From positions 62,001 through 126,000 of the forward strand of contig SAXG01000041.1 of the NCBI GenBank assembly GCA_012932865.1: 64,000 nt of DNA, written 5' to 3'. Both the position numbers and the translations under genes were made by a program. How positions within the stretch are numbered: the first letter of the stretch is position 1; every line of letters begins with the position of its first letter. Of the stretch, positions 47,252 to 58,016 are shown in pieces. Origin of the DNA: Amylostereum areolatum (taxonomy: Eukaryota > Basidiomycota > Agaricomycetes > Russulales > Stereaceae). The notes below the pieces were generated by a model. It was given only the letters and a program-made list of their open reading frames with translations, made no database searches and was not told the DNA's origin.

Positions 47252-48563
47252 CGCGTTTGGCTGTGAGTGGGTTCCACGATAGGCGACTCTCGTCTTATAA
47301 ACATCATCTTGCTCTGCAGTAGTGAACGCCACATCGAAGTCGACCACTGCAACGGAACGTCAGCTCTAGACTCGCCGCACAAATATTCAACTAACCATTC
47401 AACTAACCAACCCACGCACGCCCGAGGATGGACGCTTGAGCCCCTCAACCCAGGTTCCACGCACCCGTTCCGCCCCATCTCAAAACCTAAGACATCCCCC
47501 TCGGTTCCTCACGGCATCATCTTCGTCTTGCGTACGTCGACGGCGCCCGAGTTCTTCCTGGGTAGGCCACAATCTCCAGGAAAGCGGAGGGTCACGCTGG
47601 CCCGTCCGCGCATCAGTCAAGATGCCGAATCGCACCGCGAACCACGGCCGAAGTCGAACCCCCCAAGAGCGAAGCGGCGAACCGTTGACGCGTGTTCCCA
47701 GCCGCGGGGCTTGACTTGCAGCACGAGTTTGCATGCTAGCACCTATCCCGTCATCGCCTCATCGGGCCCTCGCCCCTCACCTACATAGATCGCCCTCACA
47801 GCAATGAGATAAGCTGCACGCACAGGACTTCTGGGCGTTTTCAATGGGGTGTCCGATCTGGGCGCCCGCCGTATAAGTAATTAAAGGGAGGTTTGGCCGG
47901 TGACCGGCTGCGGGAAGAGTACTTGGTAGAGATTGACTCGTAGGCTGAAGGTGTTCGGGTGAGTTGGGGCGTCGCGGTGCGCAGACGAGGGCGTACGTAC
48001 GCCAAGGATGCCCGTGGGTCACGGTGAATTGAGGTGTATACGTTTCTTACTATTCGAGAGCGCTGAGTTATACCCGTTCGAAGGCGAGAGAGCATCTATC
48101 GCAATGGTCCGTGCGGAGGGCCAGTTCGGCATGTTATGGATAGATAAAGTTATTTAGCCAGTCAAGGAGTTTGAGTGCTGGACTCAAGTTGACTATTGTG
48201 CGTGCATAGACTGTCGGTGCCAGTAGAGTATGATGGAGGGAACCAAGAGGGAACCAAAAAGTTGAAAACCCGAGCCGGATCACGTGCGCCCCATTTTTAT
48301 TTTTTATTTTTATTTTAAGTACATTTGTATCCCGCGTCAAGTGCCTGAGACTAAATGCGGCAGTGGGTAAAGGTAGGTAGCGTGAGGTGGGATGCATGAG
48401 TGGGACAATCGGGCATGAGGGTCAAAGTATCGAGGGGGTCACGTGCGCCCCATGGCTGGGTCCTGGAATTGGAACTCTCCTTACTCCTAACTTGCACTAT
48501 ACATCTCAGAACGACCGTCTTCTGAGATCACTTATCCTACCTAATTTTCGCTAATTCTCGCTC
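47252..48563. other. Intergenic, with a repeated CACGTG-containing motif
   Basis: No gene recognised. A 15-bp sequence TCACGTGCGCCCCAT occurs at 48280-48294 and again at 48439-48453, upstream of the GNAT gene. A TTTTTATTTTTTATTTTTATTTT tract, written here only as an AT-rich run, lies near 48294-48316. A small frame at 48095-47841 (minus) has an Arg-rich N-terminus but no family resemblance. Confidence 0.4.
48280..48453. promoter_or_regulatory. Direct repeat of TCACGTGCGCCCCAT, possible bHLH site pair
   Basis: Two exact 15-bp copies lie 159 bp apart, each holding the palindrome CACGTG (an E-box for bHLH factors). They lie 110-285 bp before the first ATG of the GNAT gene. A regulatory role is inferred from position only. 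Confidence 0.35.
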
Positions 48564-49443
48564 ATGATGTCGTTTGCAATCGCCCGATCTCCCTCTTTAC
48601 TATTCTCTTCGACGCTGGGGACGGACGTTACTCAGGACCAGCTTCAAGCATGCGCTCGTCTTTTCTCTCAAAACTATGGCGTGTGGGGTCCGAAGGCTCC
48701 CAAGGTAAATGAATATCTGAAGCATGGTTCGTTCGCTTTCCAACCACATTCTCAGTCGGATGAATCTCTTCTCCAGGTGCGAGGGTCAAGATGACCCCGT
48801 CCAAGCTGAAATCTCAGTGTCTCGGTGTTCCCGGTTGCACAATCCTTGCAACATGTCATGCAGGGGAGGAGCTTGTTGCCCACGCATTTGCCACAACGTG
48901 GGACTTTGGACTGGGTATGCCCTTTTTTTGTCGGTGATCTACCTCTCATCCCCTTTCGCAGGCAAAATTGGATGGGTGACACAGCTTGTTGTGCGCCAGG
49001 ATTACCGCCAACAAGGTATCGCCACCTTTCTGCTTGGTCGCCTTAAGCAGTCGCAGCACACTGTATTTGGATTGGCGTCTTCCCACCCAGCGGCGTGCAA
49101 GGCTCTGGTGAAACTAGCTCGTTCGCTCTGTTCATTAATTCATCGAGCGGGTCTGACAGTTCGGGTTTCAGATCCCAATATCCAGGACGTCGACTTGGAG
49201 TTTATCAAAGGTAATGCGGACGCCATCCTTCAGTCCACTTCGATCGACTACCTGAAGACCGCTCAACTTCGTGGCTCTCTCTTCGAGCAGAATCCTGTAG
49301 ACGCGGCCGCGGTCTCCAGTGCCTTCACCGAGTTCTACATCGATCACGACGAGCCTCTGGACGCCTTGAAGAGGTGCAAGGGAAACTGGCCTTTGGGTAG
49401 CCTAATCGAAGGCCACGAATTCTTCTTGGTACTGAAATTGTAG
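48564..49443 (+). CDS. GNAT-family N-acetyltransferase
   Basis: This is an acetyl-CoA-dependent acyltransferase of unknown substrate. Exon 1 gives MMSFAIARSPSLLFSSTLGT, then LQACARLFSQNYGVWGPKAP. The core after the second intron reads GKIGWVTQLVVRQDYRQQGI/ATFLLGRLKQ, in which RQ-x-Y-R-x-Q-G-I-A is the GNAT motif A (Q/R-x-x-G-x-G/A type, here RQQGIA) that binds the acetyl-CoA pyrophosphate. It is followed by VFGLASSHPAACKALVKLAR and a long C-terminal region ending EGHEFFLVLKL. The first intron is unclear. The expected KPGxRVKM-type segment (GARVKMTPSKLK) is one base out of frame with exon 1 from the CTCCAG acceptor, so either a weak AAG acceptor at GTCAAG or a frameshift is involved. A (48564 or 48567) double ATG leaves the start ambiguous. 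Confidence 0.72.
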
Positions 49444-50041
49444 TGTTCGCGGTTTGGTTTTTGCAGAGGTTCCGGCGCATGTGCATGTGCAAATATAGAA
49501 CGCTCGGAGGTACAACGCTCTACGTTCAGCAACTAAGCACGACCACGGCACTCCTTGAGCGAGGAGAATAGTAGTATACTCCTGCATGAGGCTACAACGA
49601 ACCCTCACCGTGATTCCTCGGTGATCTACCAGTATAATGAATGGAAAAGACCACGCCATCATCTTGCGCCATCACCCTGGTCAAAGAAAGTGCCACAAGC
49701 CCACGCCCTTAAATAACAGAGTCGGACTACTCTCTCCCGATGAATTCGCCCGGACAACCACCAGAGTCATCCAACTTACTGTGGCATTCGCGTTCAGCAG
49801 GAGTCAAAGGTCAACCAGGACCAAAAGTTGACATTACAGAGAAGGCGAGAAGTAAGCGGTACAGGGGGAAAAAACTAATAAAACGACGAATGTGTGAGTT
49901 CACACATGGCTACAACGGAACAAAGGGGAAACCCGAAATGCATGCTTTACATTAAGCATGCCAGCACGACCGACGCGTCCATGAGCACGTCCACCTCTGT
50001 CCTTTATCCCGTTCAAAGACACCCAGGCGACTATGACGACC
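49444..50041. other. Convergent intergenic stretch, nothing seen
   Basis: 3' flanks of the GNAT and Pro/Gln-rich genes, with no motif or repeat recognised. Confidence 0.4.
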
Positions 50042-51252
50042 CTACCCCCTCTCCAATCGCCCGACAACCCCCTCCGCTTCGCCCCTCGCCTGCCCCAGCT
50101 CCGGATCGATCGCCGCCTTCTGAATTTCCGCCAGATGCTGTTCGAGCGCGTCGCCCTGCGGTGGCTGAGGGTCGAAGGTCCGGAAGGGCGGGGGCACGAC
50201 GAGCGAGCGGGCGAAGCGCGCGCGGAAGTCGTTTGGAGGGGGTGGCGGAACGGGCTCCTGTTGTTGCTGCTGCTGCTGCTGCTGATCTTGCTGCTGCTGC
50301 TGCTGCTCGTACGCTTGCTCGTGCTCATGCTGTTGCTCCTCAGGGGGTACTTCTCCGTAAGGCTGGGCGCCGTCTTCTGGAGGGGGAAGACCGTTGGCCT
50401 GAGCTTGAGCTTGCGCGTGCGCGTGGGCTTGAGCCGCATGATGGATTCGCCGCTGATAATGCGCGAGTCACGTTAGCACGAAAACGACACCACCACGAGG
50501 AACGTACGCACCTGATAATCCCACTGGTCCCATGCAGACGCAATGATCGGCTCCAGCGACGCCAGCTCCTCGTTGGACATACCGAGCGTGCGCAGGAGGT
50601 GTGCCTTCAGGAGCGGCGCGCATGCGAACGACAGCAGGAGCGTCGACGCGAATGTTTGTCCACCGAGTTGGCTTTGCGGAGGCGGGAATCCGTCGTGCGG
50701 AGGAGGCATGGGTGGCGCGCCTGGCGGTGGTTGCATCTCGTGCGGGTGCGGATGGGCGGGCTGGAGGACGGCGAAGTGCGGCGGGTGGTCCATGCGGTAA
50801 GAGACGTCGTCGACGGTCATCCCGGGCAGGATGTCATTGCCCATGTCCAATCCGAGCTCGCGCATCTTCTTCTGTTTGACGATCGCCCGATGCTTGCGCT
50901 GGCGCTCGCGCGCGGCCATCCGGATACGCTCCCGCTTGGCCATGTCTTCGGGGGCAACGTGGGCTTGGGGGAGGGGCGGGGGTGCAGGAGGAAAGTCGCC
51001 GGGGACGCCGAGTGGGGGTACCGGCATGGGCTGGGGCGGAGGTGGCTGCTGCTGCTGCTGCGGTGGTGGTGGTGGCATGGGCACGACACTCACGGGAGCC
51101 ATGTTCTGCGCGCGATCCCGCTCGCGCTTGCGCCTTTGTCGCTCGGCGGCCTTCTCGCGTTTATGTCGTTGGCTGGGGGACTCGTTTTCGCGGGAACGCT
51201 TTCTGGAGACGGTGGCGGGCATGGTCGGGAGGGACTGGACGCTGTGGTCCAT
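50042..51252 (-). CDS. Pro/Gln-rich basic nuclear protein, putative regulator
   Basis: Two exons, 51252-50512 and 50452-50042, with a 59-nt GTGCGT..TATCAG intron, give 383 residues. The N-terminus holds a strongly basic segment (VSRKRSRENESPSQRHKREK then AAERQRRKRERDRAQ), and a second one follows a Pro/Gln block (MAKRERIRMAARERQRKHRA). They look like bZIP-type basic regions, but no leucine zipper follows. A helical block SFACAPLLKAHLLRTLGMSN/EELASLEPIIASAWDQWDYQ spans the middle. Then come polyglutamine (QQQQQQQDQQQQQQQQQ), Pro runs and a C-terminal EQHLAEIQKAAIDPELGQAR. A DNA- or chromatin-linked role is inferred from composition. I do not recognise a named family. Confidence 0.68.
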
Positions 51253-53351
51253 GGTGACAACGGCAAAAACTGCAAAAACTATGGATCATTGAGCACGACG
51301 AGCGCGCTCGTCGTGGCCGTCGCGGGCGAAGAAACGGGAAACGCGCACGGGAGGGTGACAAGGTCGTGACGAGGGGTGACGAGGAGATGGGCGGAGGTGA
51401 CCAGTCCCGTCGTCACCGCAAAGCAATTTGTCACTGTCGCAAACAGACACAAACAACGCCACGCGTCCGCCGGTTGCGACGGTGCGACTTGTCATTTGGG
51501 TATGACGAAGTCGACCTCCGTCAGTGGAAGAAAAAGCGGTCCCCATACAAGATATAGCCCAGGCAAGTGTTCGCGGGCGTGGACGATGAAGCCCCATTAG
51601 CCTGTTACCCACCTCGACCGTCATGTCGCCAAGTGGAATATCCATCCAATTTAGCCAAAAGTCCCTTCGATAGGTAAGTACGCCCGTATATCTCGTACTC
51701 GTAGTACCGCAATGCACTATCTGACCTACGCTAGCTGTGAGGACCAAGAAAACATGGGCATGCAAGTATGCGCGGAGAAGTTCCTTCCCGACGATGTGAG
51801 AGCCTAAGGGCGAGGCTGAGAACGTGTTTTCTGCACACTGGCCGCTGTAACTGTAAGCATCATCTGGTTTTGCCACCGAGTTTCCCCGAATAACACTTCT
51901 TTAGCCTCGAATAAGGTAGTCTTCGTTCATCGACGAGTGCATGGAAGTAGAAAATGTATGCCTATCCCGGTGCTTTTTCCCATTCTTCTGCTGATGCGCG
52001 CAATCCAAGGCCGAAACATCCAGCTTCATGTACGAGTTCGTCAGCATGCCGCCGAAGCAAAGGCTTTGCACAGGGAATCCTCGGTGCCGTTTATCAGAAG
52101 GTAAGGTTCACACATATCCCCCACAGGTGTGTCACCAACTGTCGCGTACTTCGCAGGCCACACGCGCAAAGACGACCAAAAGACGACGCTGTTGCCGTGG
52201 ACGGGCGCGGAGGTAGAGGTGAGTGGGATTTTTATCAATAATTTTGGCTGTGGTTGATGTCGCGTGCACAGGCTGTTACGAAGCTTGGATAGACGGTGAA
52301 GGAACCAAGTATGCCAAGGAGAAATCGCGGACCCGTTCATGTACAAACTGAGGCCATCTCATCCGCTGAGAATCTTTCATTCATGGGAGTTCAAAGAGTG
52401 TTTACCGGTCAGTGGGAAGGGCAACTCTCGGAACGAGACTTCCTCGTAATTTTCCCGGAGTCGCAAGGATTCGTACTCGGGAGTCGGTGAGTTGCAACTC
52501 GCGCCGTTGCCAGAGTCGTCATCGTGACTGGCGTGATGTTTCTGTAACACTCCTCCTGTGATTGACGTGACCGAATTTCTCCTGCGCAGTGACGCCCGCC
52601 GATGTCGTTTGCTCGTTTCCCTCCTTACATGACTTCACTTATCCAACGAATCTGAATGCGCTACTGAGTCTAGTGATGACCGCTTCGGATGTTGTGCCGT
52701 AACCTTTATGGGGATGATCGCGTGGGGGGCACTACGGCGAAGTACGTGCCATACTTACACGCGTTCCAACCTTTACCAATGACCAGGGAGACTCAATATG
52801 CCCGACCTTGTTGACTGCATATCTCTGCCTTATCCCACATCCGTCTGGAACCCCTTTTCCAGGCGGATGTGAGATGTCTACGCTGGATACCATCATCCTT
52901 TTTGATCCCGCACAGAACAAGATGCCATCTGCTCAATGGTGCTGTACTGGAACATATAATTCTTGGACCATCTGGTGAGATGGTGCGATGCACTTGCTGA
53001 TATTTCCACGAGTTCAACGAGCTGCTTCTTATTAGGAAATCTCCCCCCAAGCTTACTGGACCGTTCCGTCAAAATTGTGTCGCGGAGCAGAGGTCGAGGT
53101 AAGGTCCGCGCCGTCTGTCCCCCTTCTCCTCGAAAGGTGATATCTACACCGGCTCCGTGCCACCAATCTTCCGATTGTTGTAACATGGCGACACTCGAAC
53201 AGATGCGCATGAACGTAGTACGTCCCGTCGAGTGCATCCTATTCCCCTTCTGTGCGCTCACCCATTGAAATCAGAAGCACGGATTGTACATATAAGCTAG
53301 CACTGAAGCAGCTCTCCAGCCTCTCCTTCCAACCCCCTCGCTGTGAACAGT
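51253..53351. other. Stretch without a supported gene
   Basis: A minus frame of 196 codons (51876-51286, MAKPDDAYSYSGQCAENTFS) and small plus-strand exon-like pieces at 52028-52280 (GVSPTVAYFAGHTRKDDQKT after a 26-nt GTAAGG..CCACAG gap) are the best candidates. Neither resembles a family I know and the gap is too short for a usual intron. A minus frame at 53261-52893 is also unrecognised. Confidence 0.3.
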
Positions 53352-54979
53352 ATGGTAAACTGGCGGAGCCCTATAGTTCTCTTGGACGACGATAGTGCGT
53401 ACATTATCCGACAGCTGCCATCACATGTACTGAACCATAGTTGCTAATGCAGATGCACTCGTGCGAATTGATCATGTCTTTAGTGGGATTGTCCTGTTCG
53501 CATTCATTGTGTTTTGTCTCGCTGGCCCTACAACTTTTTCATACATTCAGGTGGGAGTTCCTAACGACATTCTCCTACGATTGGAGCGTATTTCGCAAGA
53601 GGCGTCCATATCGCTGGACGATTTGGGTTTGTGTCTCGCCGACATGCTAGTAAAACTACACATTGACCTATTTTACATGCACAGATTTACTTACTCTGCA
53701 GACTTACTTGTCTTCTCGCATTGATGTTTGGTATGCTTTATACCGATACCTCCGACAGGAAATCGTCATCGTGCCAGGTGTGTCCTTTCTCCCTCCTGTG
53801 CCTTCAGCGCCATTGAAGTCGTATATGACTGATTAGGCACTACCAATCTTATTCTTGGTGGGTTGCGAACGCGAACTTCATATGTACAGCCGTTGACCGA
53901 AAACACTGGCACAGGTGTTCGGATATTTGAGCATCGCGCTGGCGTCATTCATCGTTGTTTTGCGAATGTACGTTTCATTCCCTTTAAATACCGCCTCTCC
54001 TCCTTCTGACGACAGCTTTGTTCAGAATCGCTATCTGGAATCGCAATATCGCGGTCTCCGTATTCTCCGTCTTGGCGTGGTTGGCGAGTGCGGTGCTCAA
54101 CCTCCGATGTTCGCGAGCTACTCTTAGACCTCCACAACGATCAGAAAACTGACCTGTAATTACGATAGCGTCATTCCTGATATGCGTCAACACCGCATGC
54201 GATGTAACCACAAACGGAGCGTTTGCTGTCAATATACCTATCACGCTGACCGCCGACGTCATGCTACTGTTGTTGATGCTCGTTGGATTGGTGCGAATGC
54301 CAGAGGCTCGTGCACAAGGCATATGTCGTTTTATGTACCACCAAGTACGTTCGAAATATGTTTATCTTGCTATGCAAACTGATGCTCGCACACGCAGGGC
54401 GTCGTGTGGCTCTCTGTGGCCTTCGTAGTCGAGGTTCCAGCCGTGGCCCTTGTATTTTTGAACTTGAACGGTATTGGAAACTAGCAATCTCATTTCCGTT
54501 GCGACCACTAAAGCAGCTCATCTTCTCCTTCTTAGATCCGCTCACTCTGGTATGTCTCTCTTCGCCCTTCGCTTGCCGTTGCTCTGAAACAGGTGTATGG
54601 GAATTTTCCGGAGGGCAGTTTATGCAGCCTATCGCCTGTGAGCTCGACCTTGCTTACTGCTTGATCTTTTCACGTTTTTTAATCCGCTGTCAAGTGGCCT
54701 CTCTGTAAGTACGCTTTCCTGGCCAGGGGACGATGGCCCCTCGCTGACGTAGACCTGGCTCCACAGAAGCATATGCGCCACGCGCATGCACCGCTCCCTC
54801 TCCGAATACGGTTCAGTAGAGGCTGTTCACAGCCTGGGCTGAGGTACCAACTTCTTCTAACGTATAGCTCAGACGTTTCTCAATTCTATTCAACAGTTCT
54901 AGCAGCGGACTTACGCGCTCACCAAGACGAGGTGCCGCTACGTCCGAGGAAAGGGCTGCGCGATGGGTTTTTGTGCTAG
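53352..54979 (+). CDS. Family W multi-TM protein (copy 3)
   Basis: Exons: MVNWRSPIVLLDDD, NALVRIDHVFSGIVL, WEFLTTFSYDWSVFRKRRPY, RWTIW, IYLLCRLTCLLALMFGMLYT, VFGYLSIALASFIVVLRM, IAIWNRNIAVSVFSVLAWLA, SFLICVNTACDVTTNGAFAV, VMLLLLMLVGLVRMPEARAQ, GICRFMYHQ, GVVWLSVAFVVEVPAVALVF, DPLTL, FMQPIA, SICATRMHRSLSEYGS and SDVSQFYSTVLAADLRAHQD, ending GLRDGFLC. The intron after GIVL begins GTTCGC, which is atypical but sits at the same place as GTCCGT and GTTTGT in copies 2 and 4. It has seven predicted helices and no lesion. It is followed in tandem by the decayed copy 4. Confidence 0.75.
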
Positions 54980-55793
54980 TGCTAGATATAGAATACAGGA
55001 TTTTCCTGCCGAGATGCGGCGGGAGAGTATGGGCAACTTTCGAGAGTTAGTACTCAAGAGTCCCGAGCGAATCCGGGATGGGACAGATTGAGAGCCGTCA
55101 TCGTGACCGTGATGTGATGTGATGTGATGTAACCCTGTTACTGTGACTATTTTTCCACCGCCGCGACAACGGTGTCTGCAAGCGTCTCGTCAACAAACTG
55201 TACGGGAGGTACGGGGATAACACGAGGAGGTACGTGCACGGCATTCAATCCAACGATAAATGTACGAATGCGCTGAATTACGATCAGTGTCGTCTTGCGG
55301 ATTGTTAGCGAAGAAGCACCAAAAAAGCACAGACTTGGAACCCGAGTCCCCGACTAACCAACGGCCAACGGTTTTTCAATCCCGAACAGAGAAATACGAC
55401 ACCCGCTGTACTCGGTAGCTCTAGTTTAACTCGACCTCGAAAACAGCACTGTGAACTCCCCCATTCTTCCCAGAAATCTAACCCAAAGTCATCAGCCTGA
55501 GGATCGTGTCGCAAGTCCGAGGTCGTACTGATACGGCGTTCCGTTTGTTCCCCCACGAAAGACGGAATAAGTATGCATGTATCTGCGCTATTTCCGTACA
55601 ACTGCTCCGCGCGTTGTGACGTGGCCATGCTGAACTTCGTACAGATGCTCGCGAGGGTACAGTAGTACGTGCCACAGGGCAAGGCACACGCTCCCTCTGC
55701 AGTGCGTGCACTCTTCGAAATTTGAGGCATGGCTCATTGTATATATAGGACAGCACCGGCAGCTCTTCGGCCACCCCGCTCGCTTGGACACGA
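54980..55793. other. Intergenic, with a GATGT microsatellite
   Basis: A short GTGATGTGATGTGATGTGATG run lies near 55111-55131. Otherwise this is the promoter region of the family W pseudogene. Confidence 0.4.
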
Positions 55794-57297
55794 TGGTGAA
55801 CTCGTTGGAAGACGGTGGTGCGTTCGTGTTTCAACGCAGCTATCGCATACACTAACATATTCGTTCTGATATAGAAGCGATTGTGTGACTTACCCATGCC
55901 CTTGGTGGAGTTATCCTGTTTGTCTCCTGGGGGGGAGTGTCCCACTGGCCTAACAAGTTCCACCGTGCGTTCAGATGGGAGCTCCTTACGACATTCTCCT
56001 ACGATTGGGATGTATTCCGCGGGAGGCATCTGTGTCGATGGACGGTCTGGGTTCATATCCGACGATCGTCGTATTCTTCAACACAGAGCCTTCCTAAAGG
56101 CTAACACGCCGTCCCATGCATAGATTTACTTCCTTTCCCGAATCGCTTGTCTGCAGTTCACTCCTGTTTGGAATGATCTACACCGATACATCGGAGCTGT
56201 CCTGGTGCCAAGTATGTTTGTTCCCTCCTCCGCGCCGTCAGCCGGTCTGACGTCGGGTTCCGTAGGCATTGTCTGTCTTTTTCTTGGTGGGTCGTAAGCA
56301 CAAGGTTTATGCGACCTCTTGACCGAAAGCACCGGAACAGACGTTCGGTTCCTTGAGCATCGCGTTGGCTTCGTTCATCGTCGTTTTGCGAGTGTATGTC
56401 TCGATGCCCTCCACTGCCCCTCTCCGTTCTCACAACAACCTTTCCCAGAATTGCTATCTGGAATCGCAACGTCGTGGTCTCTGTTTTCTCTATTGCAATG
56501 TGGTTGACGAGCGCAGCGTTGAATCTCCAAGGTCCTCTCTCCGCCCTAACGTCTTCCAGCGCCATCGGAAAATTGACCCGCACGTTTTCTGCAGTACCAT
56601 TCCTGACACGATCCTATGGGGACGACTCCACCAAAGCATGCTATATCGTCTCGGACGGATCGTTCAACGTCAATGTGCCCGTGACGCTGACCTCCGACCT
56701 TGTGCTGTTATCATTGATGCTCGTTGGATTGATCCGGAAGCCGGAAGCCCATGCACAGGGCATTTGTCGTTTTCTGTACTGCCAGGTACGTCAACAATAA
56801 ATAGGTCTGCCTCGCTATTAGCACTGATATGCCGTACGCGCAGGGCGTTATGTGGCTCTCTCTAGCCTTCGTGGTTGAGGTTCCAGCCCTGGTCTTAGTC
56901 CGGTTAAACTTGAACGGTGTGTAAAAGTGGCACGGGCTTCCCTGTTTCGTCACGTCGGCTTATGCTACTCGTATCTTCGGCGTAGACCCACTCAATCTGC
57001 AGTGGTATGCGTCTCATTCTTTTTCGCTCACGCTACTGAAACGAGTGCACGTGAATCTCCGGGCGTAGATTATGCAGCTGTTCGCAAGTGAGCCCGCCTT
57101 TTTTCTCTGTCCCTTGCGTTCTCACGTTTCTGAATACACCTGCATGCACTGGCAGTGTCTTCTCTGTAAGTACGCTTTGCTGAGACAATGGAACCATCGT
57201 TGATCTAGGCATGGTCCCACAGAAGCATATGCGCCATACGCATGCACCGCTCGCTCTCTGAGTACAGTTCAGGAGTAGCCCATAGACGCCCCGACTC
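55794..57297 (+). pseudogene. Family W multi-TM pseudogene (copy 4)
   Basis: A tandem paralogue of copy 3 with all exons still recognisable: MVNSLEDG, AIV.LTHALGGVIL, WELLTTFSYDWDVFRGRHLC, IYFLSRIAC, CSSLLFGMIYTDTSELSWCQ, SLSIALASFIVVLRV, IAIWNRNVVVSVFSIAMWLT, NVPVTLTSDLVLLSLMLVGL, IRKPEAHAQGICRFLYCQ, GVMWLSLAFVVEVPALVLVR, DPLNL, IMQLFA and SICAIRMHRSLSEYSS. Two lesions occur. Exon 2 has TGA (55886-55888) where copy 2 has CGA, a C-to-T change; and a +1 shift lies between RIAC and CSSLLFGM near 56150. Downstream exons retain good frame and splice sites, so the decay is recent. Confidence 0.75.
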
Positions 57298-57639
57298 CTA
57301 ATGTACTTTATAGCCATGTACCCCGAGTCGTCGTCTTCTTTGCCCCTTCGCATCTAACCCTCCTGTATTTCTTCTTACTTGGGATACATGCTGCTGTATT
57401 GATGGTCGCGGGACGTGGGTGCTCCGAGTATTAGCGAAGCTTGAAGACGCGCGGAACAAGCGAGCGAGCGCGGACAAACACGCCATCTACAAAATCCATG
57501 CCAACGAATCCATTGACGAGGCGAGGCTATGGTGGTATGGCTAGCGATAGGCGTCGAGTTAAACGAAAGGTGCACGCACACCGGTGCCAGGGAAATGTGC
57601 ACGCTACGGAGGAGCAACAGGATGTGAACGAGAGCGCTG

Positions 57640-58016
57640 CCGACGGACATGGAAGGGTGCAGTGGGAAAACCATGATGACATGGCGGACCGAGGCAGCGG
57701 TCGACGTGTTCAACGATGCTCGGAGGAGGGGTGTGGGCTTTTCGTCCAGGATGAGACATTCGTATAGGATGGGAACGGCTAGGATGTTGAACGTGCGTGA
57801 GACGAGGGGGAGAGCGCGACAGATGGGAAGACATTTTCAGATGTCTTGAATGAGGGTATCGATGTTGTGGTTGTCGTCGTTGTAGAAGAACGAATCGTCT
57901 GCACTGGGCCCGGGAGCAATGTCGAGTAGGTGAGGGACATGCGTGGCGAGTTCGATGATGTCGACCAGGAGCCCTGTCGGGAGTGAATCCATGTGTCGCT
58001 TTACCATTTACCAATG
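57640..58016 (-). pseudogene. F-box-like gene fragment with a stop
   Basis: From 58016 the minus strand reads MVKRHMDSLPTGLLVDIIEL/ATHVPHLLDIAPG, then DDSFFYNDDNHNIDTLIQDI, a TGA, then CRALPLVSRTFNILAVPILY. This is the common agaricomycete F-box-like N-terminus (LP..LL..IIELATHVP.LLD.....DD.FFY.D..NIDT......RRALPLVSRTFN.LA.PLLY). The leucine-rich remainder is missing or scrambled downstream. Confidence 0.5.

Noticed and set aside
47841..48095. Arg-rich minus frame MLSRLRTGITQRSRI as a mitochondrial protein
   Set aside because: No conserved domain, unclear splice sites and no stop-supported structure; presequence-like composition alone is not enough.
49894..51369. 491-codon plus-strand open frame with a poly-Leu run
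   Set aside because: Antisense of the polyglutamine gene; the Leu run is CAG repeats read backwards, not a membrane helix.
51954..52490. A multi-exon gene with GVSPTVAYFAGHTRK and following segments
   Set aside because: The required introns are too short or lack consensus, and no family resemblance was found.
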